Shown in pieces: positions 44,370 through 53,494 of a DNA stretch of 64,000 nucleotides. The notes under the pieces were generated by a model. It made no database searches. It was not told the origin of the DNA and saw only the letters and a list, made by a program, of their open reading frames with translations. This stretch comes from Taibaiella sp. (GTDB taxonomy: Bacteria > Bacteroidota > Bacteroidia > Chitinophagales > Chitinophagaceae): contig JACDGL010000003.1 in NCBI GenBank assembly GCA_013815385.1, positions 1 to 64,000 of the forward strand, given 5' to 3'. The translations under genes and the position numbers were made by a program. Numbering within the stretch: the stretch's first letter is position 1; the number at the start of each line of letters is the position of its first letter.

Positions 44370-44669
44370 ATGGCTAATTTGATAGAGCAGTTGAATAAAG
44401 TATTCGATAGTCGCGTCCGCATTGGCATTATGAGCGCACTCATGGTCAATGAGAGTATTAATTTCAATGATCTGAAAGCATTGATGAGCGTTACTGACGG
44501 TAATCTTGCATCACATCTTAAAACACTCGAAGAGAATAACTACATACGCATACAGAAAGGCTTTATTGGCCGTAAAACAAATACTACGTATAGTATTACG
44601 AAAACGGGCGAAAAGGCTTTCCGTACACATCTGGATACACTCGAAAAACTCATAAAAAAGCATAATTAA
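44370..44669 (+). CDS. Winged-helix transcriptional regulator
   Basis: A 99-residue single-domain winged-helix DNA-binding protein (HTH_34 type, ArsR/MarR-like). The helix-turn-helix lies at about 26-60 (NFNDLKALMSVTDGNLASHL and following), and the wing includes IQKGFIGRKTNTTYSITKTG. There is no ligand domain or metal-binding Cys pair. The start is the ATG at 44370; the frame runs back two codons to a TTG. It lies between a membrane protein and creD, and the same operator word precedes both transcription units. It is therefore the obvious candidate to bind that word and control both, itself included. Confidence 0.9.
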   Translation: MANLIEQLNKVFDSRVRIGIMSALMVNESINFNDLKALMSVTDGNLASHLKTLEENNYIRIQKGFIGRKTNTTYSITKTGEKAFRTHLDTLEKLIKKHN

Positions 44670-44685
44670 TTTTTTTTCTCTAAAC

Positions 44686-44708
44686 ACTTTGCATCACAAA
44701 GCACTTTT
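44686..44708 (+). promoter_or_regulatory. Operator-like palindrome 2, upstream of creD
   Basis: ACTTTG-CATCA-CAAAG followed by CACTTTT, identical in 20 of 23 positions to the word at 43717-43739. It ends 11 bp before the creD ATG. Confidence 0.65.
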
Positions 44709-44719
44709 AAAATAAAAAA

Positions 44720-46054
44720 ATGAACCAGCACGATCAATCCACTAATTTTTGGGACAAAAACAAAGCCTTGATAAAAGGCGTGTTTATCGGATTTCTTACT
44801 CTTGTTATGCTTATACCGCAAGTGTTTATTTCCGGTCTTGTATCTGAGCGGCGCGAAAGACGCGAAGAGGTAATAAAAGAGATCTCAGGCAAATGGGCTT
44901 CCGCGCAGACAATAAAAGGCCCATTACTCATGGTACCCTATATAGAAAAAGTGACCACAAATGGAAAGGCGGCTATTATACGCAAAACCATTTATCTGCC
45001 TGCAGAAGAATTAAAAATAGATGCGGATATACAACCCGAAAAAAGGCACAGAAGCCTTTTTGATGTTACGCTTTACAATGCCTCCATTAATATGCAGGGT
45101 AAATTTGCTTCAGTGCCTCTGGCGCTAATGCAGGTACCTTATGGTCATGTATTATGGAATGAGGTTAAATTAATAATGGGAATTGACGACCTCAAGGGGC
45201 TGGGTGATGAAATCAAAACTGTTTGGAATGGAACGAAGAGGTCAGTATCTCAGGCTTTTGCTGATAGTGGGTTTAAAAATGCGATAACTATACCGATAAC
45301 TATAGATAGCGCACATGATGGCGTTTTTTCAATTGCATTACATCTAAAAGGTTCCGGACTTCTATATTTCACTCCTTCAGGCAAAACAACTGAAGTAACG
45401 TTGCACGCCCCATGGAAAGACCCTGCTTTTGGTGGTGCGTATTTACCCTCAAACACACCTTTGGTTAACGATAAAGGGTTTACTGCACATTGGAAGATAT
45501 TGCCGTTCGCACACACATGCGCTGCATATTGGGAAAATACAACAGCACCTTTCTACCATACCGATTTTGGAGTAACACTATTGCAGCCTGCTGATGGATA
45601 TGCAAAAACAGAACGTGCGGTCAAATATGCACTGTTATTTATTTCCTTAACGTTCGTGGTCTTTTTCTTTCTTGAAATTTTGCAGAAAAAGGAAATACAT
45701 CCGCTACAATACATACCTGTTGGTTTTGCGCTATGTATATTTTATACGCTTTTATTGTCTATATCAGAATATCTCGGGTTCAACATTGCATACGTCATTG
45801 CGGCTGTAGCTATTGTATCTCTTATTGGTTTGTATGTTATGCGGCTATTCACTAGTACAAAGACTGGAATAAGTTTTGCTTCTGCTCTTGCGGCACTATA
45901 TACTTACATCTTTATACTTATCCAATTACAGGATTATGCCCTATTGTTCGGCAGCATTGGGTTGTTCGTGATTATTGCCATACTCATGTACTACTCAGGA
46001 AAAATAAACTGGTATCACACTAAAATTAACAGTCATGAAAAAAGTATTGATTAA
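44720..46054 (+). CDS. creD: Cell envelope integrity protein CreD
   Basis: A 444-residue inner-membrane protein of the CreD family (E. coli CreD/Cet, whose overproduction gives colicin E2 tolerance). One membrane helix lies near residues 16-36 (LIKGVFIGFLTLVMLIPQVF). A large periplasmic domain follows (about 37-300, with GKWASAQTIKGPLLMVPY and SIALHLKGSGLLYFTP). A C-terminal bundle of about six helices comes last (300-435, with FVVFFFLEILQKKEIHPLQY, PVGFAL and LQDYALLFGSIGLF). Length equals the family. It is preceded by the operator-like word shared with the upstream unit and overlaps the next gene by 20 bp. The biochemical role is not established even in E. coli. Confidence 0.92.
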   Translation: MNQHDQSTNFWDKNKALIKGVFIGFLTLVMLIPQVFISGLVSERRERREEVIKEISGKWASAQTIKGPLLMVPYIEKVTTNGKAAIIRKTIYLPAEELKIDADIQPEKRHRSLFDVTLYNASINMQGKFASVPLALMQVPYGHVLWNEVKLIMGIDDLKGLGDEIKTVWNGTKRSVSQAFADSGFKNAITIPITIDSAHDGVFSIALHLKGSGLLYFTPSGKTTEVTLHAPWKDPAFGGAYLPSNTPLVNDKGFTAHWKILPFAHTCAAYWENTTAPFYHTDFGVTLLQPADGYAKTERAVKYALLFISLTFVVFFFLEILQKKEIHPLQYIPVGFALCIFYTLLLSISEYLGFNIAYVIAAVAIVSLIGLYVMRLFTSTKTGISFASALAALYTYIFILIQLQDYALLFGSIGLFVIIAILMYYSGKINWYHTKINSHEKSID

Positions 46055-46607
46055 TTCTATGATTATCTGGCTGCCATTGTCTGCCGCCATCACGCTTTCA
46101 TTCGCCGTGCTGTATCTCACATTACAGCAAAACATAAGGATGGCAGCTAATGACCTCCCTTATCATGAAGCGTTGGATGTCCGTAATTCCTTGGTTAAAG
46201 GCGGAACTCCACAGCAGGTGATTGCCCCATATAAGCAACTTAATCTTTCTTCAAGTCATAGTGCATTTGTAATTATTGCCGACCAGCAGGGCACAGTTGC
46301 CAGTTCAGCAACTCTTTCTGGGCACGCACCGCTGATACCTTCTGACGCGTTACAAAATGCTGGCGAAAATGGAATAAACTCAATTACCTGGCAGCCGGCT
46401 AATGGCATTCGCAATGCTATTGTAATACTTCCATATGCCACCGCTGGGGGTAGAGGATATGTTATAGCCGGCCAGTCGCTGATAGAAGGCGAGAAAAGGA
46501 TGACCATATTGTCCACAATAATATTTACCGGGCTGGTATTGATTTCCATTGTTAGCTTGGTCATCACTATCCTTTTTCAATATTGTAAGATCATACGAGT
46601 TGTATAA
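46035..46607 (+). CDS. Sensor-like two-TM membrane protein of unknown function
   Basis: A 190-residue protein not recognised as a named family. It has one membrane helix at about 7-29 (IIWLPLSAAITLSFAVLYL) and an external domain of about 125 residues with a PAS/Cache-like look (SAFVIIADQQGTVASSATL, then GRGYVIAGQSL). A second helix at about 160-182 precedes a tail of only 8 residues. This is the layout of a kinase or chemoreceptor input module without HAMP or output domain. It overlaps the creD 3' end by 20 bp, so it is translationally coupled to creD. It may report on the envelope together with CreD, which is inference. Confidence 0.7.
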   Translation: MKKVLINSMIIWLPLSAAITLSFAVLYLTLQQNIRMAANDLPYHEALDVRNSLVKGGTPQQVIAPYKQLNLSSSHSAFVIIADQQGTVASSATLSGHAPLIPSDALQNAGENGINSITWQPANGIRNAIVILPYATAGGRGYVIAGQSLIEGEKRMTILSTIIFTGLVLISIVSLVITILFQYCKIIRVV

Positions 46608-46640
46608 TGATACAGGAATGCTTTTTGCTGCTATACGCAT

Positions 46641-47165
46641 ATGGCAACTATCTGGACAATCGGGCACTCTACACGTACTATCGAAGAGTTCATTGCAATG
46701 CTGCATTCTTTTAATATTAAGATATTGGCAGATATACGCAGTCTGCCGGGTTCTAAACGATATCCTCAGTTCAATCAGCAGGCGCTTGATGTTGCATTGG
46801 CTCAGGCAGGCATACTCTATATCCATATGCCTGCGCTGGGCGGCAGGCGCAAAGCACGACCCGATTCTGCCAATACGGCCTGGCGCAGCAGATCTTTCAT
46901 GGGGTACGCAGACTATATGGAAACAAAAGATTTTAAACTTGCCATCATTCAGTTACAGAATATAGCACATACAGAAAACGTTGCGTATATGTGCTCCGAA
47001 GCAGTATGGTGGCGCTGCCACCGCTCCTTGGTATCAGATTATCTCAAGGTTCAGGGCTGGCAGGTAATGCACATTATGGATATAGGCAAGGCAACAGAAC
47101 ATCCTTACACTGCTCCGGCACGCGTACAGCAGGGAAATTTATTTTATGATAACAATTCTTCATAA
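46641..47165 (+). CDS. DUF488 domain protein
   Basis: A 174-residue cytoplasmic protein of the DUF488 family, whose biochemical role is unknown. Family marks are IWTIGHSTRTIEEFIAMLH (4-22), LADIRSLPGSKRYPQFN with the conserved Asp-x-Arg, MPALGGRR, and the Cys-containing AYMCSEAVWWRCHRSLVSDY. Length is normal. It follows the sensor-like gene by 33 bp in the same direction, so co-transcription with creD is possible. Separation from the gldF unit by its own promoter box suggests the unit ends here. Confidence 0.88.
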   Translation: MATIWTIGHSTRTIEEFIAMLHSFNIKILADIRSLPGSKRYPQFNQQALDVALAQAGILYIHMPALGGRRKARPDSANTAWRSRSFMGYADYMETKDFKLAIIQLQNIAHTENVAYMCSEAVWWRCHRSLVSDYLKVQGWQVMHIMDIGKATEHPYTAPARVQQGNLFYDNNSS

Positions 47166-47211
47166 AACCTTTTTAACACTTACATATCCCCCAAAAGCGC
47201 ACTCATTTTAC

Positions 47212-47219
47212 TATATTTG
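47212..47219 (+). promoter_or_regulatory. Putative -7 box of gldF
   Basis: TATATTTG matches TAnnTTTG exactly, 26 bp before the gldF ATG. Confidence 0.6.
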
Positions 47220-47245
47220 CCCTCTTCACAAGCTATAGGCATTTC

Positions 47246-47989
47246 ATGCGCAGCATTTTCATAAAGGAAATAAATTCTTTTTTTAGTTCTATTGTCGGCT
47301 ATGTGGCAGTGCTGGTATTTCTGGCTGCCTGTGGGTTGTTTTTGTGGGTACTCCCTGCATACAGTATTCTCGACTATGGCTATGCCACCCTCGATAAGTT
47401 TTTTGATATAGCTCCCATGCTGCTGCTCCTGCTCATACCGGCAGTTACTATGCGCTCTTTTGCCGATGAGTTCCGTGCGGGCACTATAGAATGGCTTTCT
47501 ACTAAGCCGCTTACCAATCTGGACATAATACTGGGCAAATACTTTGCCTGCCTGGCATTGGTAGTGTTCGCATTATTACCTTCATTGGTATATGTATATA
47601 CTATCAGCAATCTTTCTGCTGTGGCAAACGGGCTCGATTCAGGCGGTATTATCGGCTCCTATATTGGTCTCCTGTTCCTTGCTGCTACATTCACAGCAGT
47701 AGGCATTTTCTGCTCTTCGCTTACAGGCAACCAGATAGTAGGCTTTCTTGCTTCACTGGCTGGCTGCTATGTGCTGTACATTGGGTTCGAGGCAATTAGT
47801 GCCATCCCAACATTTGCTAATGGCCCCGATTACTATTTGAGCATGATAGGCATGTCGTTCCATTATAATTCAATTAGCCGTGGCGTGGTCGATACCCGCG
47901 ATGTGATCTATTTTTTATCCGTTATTACATTATTCATTACCCTTACCCGTTTCTCACTTAATAGCCGTACCTGGGATACTGCCCGGTAA
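47246..47989 (+). CDS. gldF: Gliding motility ABC transporter permease GldF
   Basis: A 247-residue ABC-2 type permease with six hydrophobic segments. The start IFIKEINSFFSSIVGYVAV and the AGTIEWLSTKPLTNLDIILGK loop are hallmarks of GldF. In Flavobacterium johnsoniae GldF works with GldG and the ATPase GldA, and mutants lose gliding. The ATPase gene is not adjacent here. gldG follows after 11 bp, so they form an operon. Organisms with GldF need not glide, and the complex may serve envelope or secretion functions. Confidence 0.93.
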   Translation: MRSIFIKEINSFFSSIVGYVAVLVFLAACGLFLWVLPAYSILDYGYATLDKFFDIAPMLLLLLIPAVTMRSFADEFRAGTIEWLSTKPLTNLDIILGKYFACLALVVFALLPSLVYVYTISNLSAVANGLDSGGIIGSYIGLLFLAATFTAVGIFCSSLTGNQIVGFLASLAGCYVLYIGFEAISAIPTFANGPDYYLSMIGMSFHYNSISRGVVDTRDVIYFLSVITLFITLTRFSLNSRTWDTAR

Positions 47990-48000
47990 TCGTTCTATAT

Positions 48001-49713
48001 ATGGCAACCACTACAGCTACAAAAAGAAAGCAACAGCAGCGGCAGGCTACCATACAGTTGGTATTCATAGCCGGCATCATTGTGTTGTTGAATATACTCG
48101 CTTCCTTATTCCATTACGGTTTCGACCTTACTAAAGAAAAGCGTTTCAGCCTGTCACCGGCTACCAAAAACATGCTTCGTAACCTGAAGGATGTTGCGGT
48201 GATAGATGTTTATCTGAAGGGCGATTTTCCCGCAGGCTTTCAGCATCTTTCCGATGCCACAAAAGAATGTCTTCAGTCCTTCCGCGAATATGGTGGCAGC
48301 CATATAATATTCCGTTTCACAGACCCCATCAAGGGCAAAAGCCAGGAGGAAAAGATGCAGGTCTATCAAGACTTTGCAAAGCGGGGCATCAATCCGGTAA
48401 ACCTGCGCCAGCAAAGCAGGGATGCAGGCTATTCTGAAAAAGTGATCTTCCCCGATGCGGTGGTTCATTACAATGGCAGGGAGCTGCCTGTAAACCTGCT
48501 CGATAATCACACGGGCTTATCGAATGGCCAGGTTTTCAGCCATTCGCAGTCGGTGATGGAGTATAAGTTTGCCAATGCCATTCATAAGCTTTCGCTGCCC
48601 GATCTGCCGCATATTGCTTACGTAATGGGTAATGGCGAGTCGTTAGGCCTTAATACTATCGACGCCCTTACCACCCTGCAGAATACTTACCACCTCGATA
48701 CCATCGACCTGGCACATATACGGCAGATACCGATCGCATACGATGCCATCATTTTCAATAAGCCCACTACGCCATTCTCCGATCCTCAGAAGTTTGCCAT
48801 AGACCAGTATGTAATGCACGGTGGCCATATCCTTTGGTTTGTAGATATGATGCATACTCCTATGGATAGCCTGAATCATTCAGAGGCGTTTTTATCTATG
48901 GATTATGGGCTTAACCTCGATGATATTCTTTTTAAGTACGGGGTTCGTATCAATGCAGATCTTATAGAAGATATGCATTGTGCGCTGTTGCCGGTTATGG
49001 GCCAGCGCGGCATGGAAAAGCGTCCTTGGATCTACTTTCCACTATTTCAACCTACTGGTACGCATCCTATTATTAAGAACATGGATGAGGTTTTCAGCAA
49101 GTTCGCCAGCAGTATAGACACTATCGCTAATCGGGATATTAAGAAAACCATCCTGCTTCAGTCATCCCAATACAGCCGTACCGCCAACGCTCCGGTACGT
49201 GTCAGTCTGTCTATGATGCAGTACGATCTGCGGCCCGATATGTTTAAGAACCCATACCGCAACGCTGCTGTGTTGCTGGAAGGTAAATTCAGCTCTGTAT
49301 TTCAGAATAGGCTACCCGTTACCACTATGCACTTTCTTGATAGCATTCATCAGCCCTTCAAGCTTAAATGCGATACTGCCAATAGTATGATCGTCGTATC
49401 CGATGGTGACCTGATCTCAAACGATTTCACTTCCAAAGCCGGCCCTATGGAAATGGGCTACTGGCAATATACGGGGGAGTACTTTTCCAATAAAAGCTTT
49501 ATGCTTAACTGCATGGAGTACCTGACCGATCATTCCGGCCTGCTAGAGGCGCGCTCCAAAGATCTGCGTATCCGCCAGTTGGATGCAGGTCGTGTGGAAG
49601 ACGAAAAAACAAAGTGGCAGCTGATAAATATAGGCCTGCCTATTGTGCTGGTACTGGTGTTTGCTTCGTGCTATATTTTCTTCAGGAAACGCCGTTACGA
49701 AAGATCGGCTTAG
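48001..49713 (+). CDS. gldG: Gliding motility ABC transporter auxiliary protein GldG
   Basis: A 570-residue protein anchored by a membrane helix near the N-terminus (about 19-38, IQLVFIAGIIVLLNILASLF) and one at the C-terminus (about 542-561, IGLPIVLVLVFASCYIFF). Between them is a large periplasmic ABC_transp_aux domain. Marks are FDLTKEKRFSLSPATKNML, IVVSDGDLISNDF and the final SFMLNCMEYLTDHSGLLEAR. It forms the GldF-GldG transporter with the preceding gene. Size and motifs match GldG. It is followed after 88 bp by the DUF4340 gene. Confidence 0.93.
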   Translation: MATTTATKRKQQQRQATIQLVFIAGIIVLLNILASLFHYGFDLTKEKRFSLSPATKNMLRNLKDVAVIDVYLKGDFPAGFQHLSDATKECLQSFREYGGSHIIFRFTDPIKGKSQEEKMQVYQDFAKRGINPVNLRQQSRDAGYSEKVIFPDAVVHYNGRELPVNLLDNHTGLSNGQVFSHSQSVMEYKFANAIHKLSLPDLPHIAYVMGNGESLGLNTIDALTTLQNTYHLDTIDLAHIRQIPIAYDAIIFNKPTTPFSDPQKFAIDQYVMHGGHILWFVDMMHTPMDSLNHSEAFLSMDYGLNLDDILFKYGVRINADLIEDMHCALLPVMGQRGMEKRPWIYFPLFQPTGTHPIIKNMDEVFSKFASSIDTIANRDIKKTILLQSSQYSRTANAPVRVSLSMMQYDLRPDMFKNPYRNAAVLLEGKFSSVFQNRLPVTTMHFLDSIHQPFKLKCDTANSMIVVSDGDLISNDFTSKAGPMEMGYWQYTGEYFSNKSFMLNCMEYLTDHSGLLEARSKDLRIRQLDAGRVEDEKTKWQLINIGLPIVLVLVFASCYIFFRKRRYERSA

Positions 49714-49801
49714 GGATGTTGATAAAATAACTTCCACAACAGGACGCAGTTATTTCAACGTTCGTGAGTAACTTTAATACTTCTAATATTCAAACGCCTT
49801 T

Positions 49802-50878
49802 ATGCGGAAAACACTTTTGTATCTCGTTATCCTTCTCATTCTGGGCGCGGGTGTGTATTATTTTATTTTTAGCAGCAAAAGTTCTTTCGGCACGGGTGAA
49901 ACCTCTTTTAATATACAGGATACAGGGGCTATCGGTAAGATTTTCATTGCCAATACTTCAGGCGAATCCGTATTGCTCCGCCGCACAGATAGCGGGTGGA
50001 CGGTAAATGATAAATACCTGGCCTTGTCCGGCAATGTGCATACTTTGCTCCTTACACTTTACAAGCAGGCCGCAGTAGCGCCTGTGCCACAAAATGCGCA
50101 CAATAATATTGTCAAGTCAATGGCAGGCAATGGCATTAAGGTGGAGATAGCCGACCGCAGTAACAGGACCATGACTATCTTCTATGTAGGCACCGAAACA
50201 TCCGATCTTAAAGGCACATACATGATTACCAAAGGCGCCGCTACTGCTTATGTGGTAAAGATGGAAGGGTTTACCGGGTTTCTTACCCCCCGCTATTCAC
50301 CTTACCTCAAAGACTGGCGCGCCCGCCTCATGATCGATCTGCTGCCCGCCCAGGTAAAAAGTGTCAACGTTACTTATCCGGCCTTTCCGGTTAACTCTTT
50401 TACATTAACACAGGACAATGGCAGGGTTGCGGTAAATGCAGACTCTTCCATTATCCGCAGCAATCAGTTCAATGAACGCCGGGCTAAGCTGTACCTCACT
50501 TTTTTCAAGTATATCAATTGCGAAGGTTATGTAAACGGGGCCGAGGGGTTGGATAGTATAATAAAGGCAATGCCGGAGAAGTGTATTGTAGACGTGAGGG
50601 GGAATAATGGGTTTCGCAGACAGGTGGCAGTTTATTACCTACCCCTCAATCGCCGCAGTAAGAACCGCCTTACAAGCGACCGTTTTGTGGCCGATGATTT
50701 TGATCCCGATCGCTTCTATGCCATCATGGATAAAGATACGATGCTCATTCAGCAGCATGTTTTTGAAAAGATGTTCAGGAACGCTTACGAATTTTACCAG
50801 CCCGATAATGCAGAGGATGCAAAGCAGAAGCACCCGCTTACTACTTCCGCTCCTTTATATCCAAAGGCAGGGCATTAA
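49802..50878 (+). CDS. DUF4340 domain protein
   Basis: A 358-residue protein with an N-terminal membrane anchor or signal (residues 4-22, LLYLVILLILGAGVYYFIF) and an extracytoplasmic DUF4340 region. The region starts with FNIQDTGAIGKIFIANTSGE and contains LRRTDSGWTVNDKYLA. DUF4340 proteins are often encoded beside ABC_transp_aux (GldG-like) genes, which is the case here, so a role with the GldFG transporter is likely but unproven. No catalytic motif is seen. It is 88 bp after gldG and 30 bp before murF-alr, in the same direction. Confidence 0.85.
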   Translation: MRKTLLYLVILLILGAGVYYFIFSSKSSFGTGETSFNIQDTGAIGKIFIANTSGESVLLRRTDSGWTVNDKYLALSGNVHTLLLTLYKQAAVAPVPQNAHNNIVKSMAGNGIKVEIADRSNRTMTIFYVGTETSDLKGTYMITKGAATAYVVKMEGFTGFLTPRYSPYLKDWRARLMIDLLPAQVKSVNVTYPAFPVNSFTLTQDNGRVAVNADSSIIRSNQFNERRAKLYLTFFKYINCEGYVNGAEGLDSIIKAMPEKCIVDVRGNNGFRRQVAVYYLPLNRRSKNRLTSDRFVADDFDPDRFYAIMDKDTMLIQQHVFEKMFRNAYEFYQPDNAEDAKQKHPLTTSAPLYPKAGH

Positions 50879-50908
50879 TAAAATTGTTTACTGTCTTATT
50901 CTTTACCT

Positions 50909-53434
50909 ATGCCGCATACACTTCCATCCATTACTACAGCGCTGCTCAGGGAGTGGTGTAATGGACAGTGGCTGGCACAGGCGGAACACGAGGAGACAAT
51001 AGAATGGCTGGCAATAGATAGCCGTCGTATTGCAGATGAGGTGCATACGCTGTTCATAGCGCTTTCTACATCGCTTCGCGATGGCCATACCTTTATTGCC
51101 GATTGTTATAACAAAGGTGTACGGAGTTTTCTTGTTTCAAAACAGGTCGATGTAGCTTCTTTTCCCGGCGCTTCTTTCATACTGGTCAAAGACACGCTTA
51201 CTGCGGCGCAGCAGATAGCTACACGCTATCGCAAGTTGTTTACTATACCTGTCATTGGCGTTACGGGCAGCAATGGCAAAACGATCGTAAAGGAGTGGCT
51301 GTATCAGTTACTCAGTCCTTCATTTACCACTGTTCGCAGTCCTAAAAGCTATAATTCGCAGATAGGTGTCCCCTTATCTGTATGGCTCCTGGAGCCTGAA
51401 ACACAGCTCGGTATTTTCGAGGCAGGTATTTCACAGCCGGGGGAAATGGATAAGCTGGAGCATATCATCAGGCCTACAATTGGTGTATTCACCAATGCCG
51501 GCGAAGCCCATAGCGAAGGCTTTCTCAATATGCGTCAGAAGATAAATGAAAAGCTGTTGCTCTTCCGCAATGCAGAACATCTCGTTTATTGCCGCGATCA
51601 CCATGAGCTGAATGAATGCGTATCACAGTATGTTAACAATATAAAGCACTACGGTACAGAAGCCAATCTTAAATTATTTACCTGGTCACAAAAGCAGGAC
51701 GCAGACATGCGTATTACTGCTGTCAATAAAAAAAGTAACCAGACTTTTATAGAGGCTGCATGGCAGCAGCAGGCTATCAGCATCTCCATACCGTTTACAG
51801 ATAATGCTTCTGTTGAGAATGCCATTCATTGCTGGTGTATCCTCTTGCTTATGGGCATTGCACAGCATGATATTGCACAGCGTATGCACACCCTGCAACC
51901 GGTATCCATGCGCCTCGAGCTAAGGCAGGGTATCAATGATTGCACTATTATCAATGATACCTACAACTCAGACCTTACCTCATTCCAGATAGCGCTCGAT
52001 TACCTGGGGCAGCAAAAGCAGCACCATCATCACACCGTTATCCTGTCTGATATGCAGCAGATAGGTAAGCCGCCTGCGGAGCTGTATGATGAGGTGGCTA
52101 ACCTCATAGGTCATCGCAGCATCTATCGCTTCATCGGCATAGGGCCTGCTTTGTACAAGAATAAAAGCGCTTTTCGAAAGCACAAAAAGTTGCGCAGTAT
52201 CTTTTTTAAAACTACCGATGAATTTCTCAAGAATATCCACCTGCTTACATTTACAAATGAGGCAGTATTGCTAAAAGGCGCACGTGCCTTTGCCTTCGAG
52301 AAGATCAGCTTATTGTTGGAGCAGAAAATTCACCAGACCGTACTATCTATTAATCTGTCTTCGCTCACACATAATCTCAACGTCTTTCGGGCGCACCTGC
52401 TGCCCGGGGTTCGTACTATGGCTATGGTCAAGGCATTTGCCTACGGCAGTGGCACATACGAGATTGCGTCAGTATTGCAGTTCTCTGGTATAGACTACCT
52501 CAGTGTTGCCTATACAGATGAAGGTATCATGCTGCGCAAGGCGGGTGTCACATTACCTATCATGGTCATGAGCCCCGAGGCTATTGCTTTTGATAGGATG
52601 ATAGCATGGAAGCTCGAGCCCGAGATATACAATTTCCGCTCCCTTCAGGCATTTACAGATATGGCGCATACGCTTGGCGTGCTTGCTTACCCTATACATA
52701 TCAAACTCGATACGGGCATGCACCGCCTTGGCTTTATGCCTGGTGAAATGGACGATCTTACCGCACAAATTGCGGATAATCCCCATGTGCACATAGCTTC
52801 CATATTCAGTCACCTGGCCGCAAGTGATGATAGCGCACAGGATGAATTTACATTGCAGCAGGCAGCCCTGTTAGAGCAAATGGCCGCCACACTCACCAAA
52901 GCCCTTACTTACAAGCCGCTGCTGCATATAGCCAACTCTGCTGCAATAGTACGCCATCCACGCTTACAGATGGATATGGTGCGGCTCGGCCTAGGCCTTT
53001 ATGGTATAGATGGTACAGGTATCCTCCACGACCAGCTACGGCAGATCGGCACACTCAAAACTACCATAGCGCAGGTAAAGGATATACCCGCAGGCGATAC
53101 CATCGGGTACAATCGTAGTGCGGTCGCTACCACGCCTATGCGTATAGCAGTCATTTCTATCGGCTATGCCGATGGTTATCCCCGCAGCATGGGCAATGGC
53201 AATGCATATGTATTGGTGCAGGGCAGGCAGGCGCCCACAGTCGGCATCATCTGTATGGATATGTGCATGATAGATATAACCCACATCCCCGAAGCAAAAG
53301 AGGGCGACGATGTAATAATCTTCAGTCCCGCCCTGCCGGTTACGCTCCTCGCCACCTGGTCACAGACCATCCCCTACGAGATCATGACAGGCATATCCCA
53401 GCGTGTAAAGCGGGTATATGTAAATGAAGAATAA
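50909..53434 (+). CDS. murF-alr: Fused MurF ligase / alanine racemase
   Basis: An 841-residue bifunctional cytoplasmic protein. The N-terminal part (about 1-465) is MurF, which adds D-Ala-D-Ala to UDP-MurNAc-tripeptide. It shows LAIDSRR (34-40), the ATP P-loop GSNGKT (120-125), NAGEAHSEGF and NDTYNSD (349-355). The C-terminal part (about 475-841) is a PLP-dependent alanine racemase starting SINLSSLTHNLNVFRA. The PLP lysine is Lys508 in AMVKAFAYGSG, followed by GYADGYPRSMGNG and CMDMCMIDIT. This fusion is common in Bacteroidota and couples D-alanine supply to its use, though ddl is needed between them. It lies outside the dcw cluster, explaining the absence of murF there. Confidence 0.95.
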   Translation: MPHTLPSITTALLREWCNGQWLAQAEHEETIEWLAIDSRRIADEVHTLFIALSTSLRDGHTFIADCYNKGVRSFLVSKQVDVASFPGASFILVKDTLTAAQQIATRYRKLFTIPVIGVTGSNGKTIVKEWLYQLLSPSFTTVRSPKSYNSQIGVPLSVWLLEPETQLGIFEAGISQPGEMDKLEHIIRPTIGVFTNAGEAHSEGFLNMRQKINEKLLLFRNAEHLVYCRDHHELNECVSQYVNNIKHYGTEANLKLFTWSQKQDADMRITAVNKKSNQTFIEAAWQQQAISISIPFTDNASVENAIHCWCILLLMGIAQHDIAQRMHTLQPVSMRLELRQGINDCTIINDTYNSDLTSFQIALDYLGQQKQHHHHTVILSDMQQIGKPPAELYDEVANLIGHRSIYRFIGIGPALYKNKSAFRKHKKLRSIFFKTTDEFLKNIHLLTFTNEAVLLKGARAFAFEKISLLLEQKIHQTVLSINLSSLTHNLNVFRAHLLPGVRTMAMVKAFAYGSGTYEIASVLQFSGIDYLSVAYTDEGIMLRKAGVTLPIMVMSPEAIAFDRMIAWKLEPEIYNFRSLQAFTDMAHTLGVLAYPIHIKLDTGMHRLGFMPGEMDDLTAQIADNPHVHIASIFSHLAASDDSAQDEFTLQQAALLEQMAATLTKALTYKPLLHIANSAAIVRHPRLQMDMVRLGLGLYGIDGTGILHDQLRQIGTLKTTIAQVKDIPAGDTIGYNRSAVATTPMRIAVISIGYADGYPRSMGNGNAYVLVQGRQAPTVGIICMDMCMIDITHIPEAKEGDDVIIFSPALPVTLLATWSQTIPYEIMTGISQRVKRVYVNEE

Positions 53435-53494
53435 TAAACTTAAATTATTACAGTAAGGGAAACCCGAACTAAAGTGGGTTAATAAATCAATACC

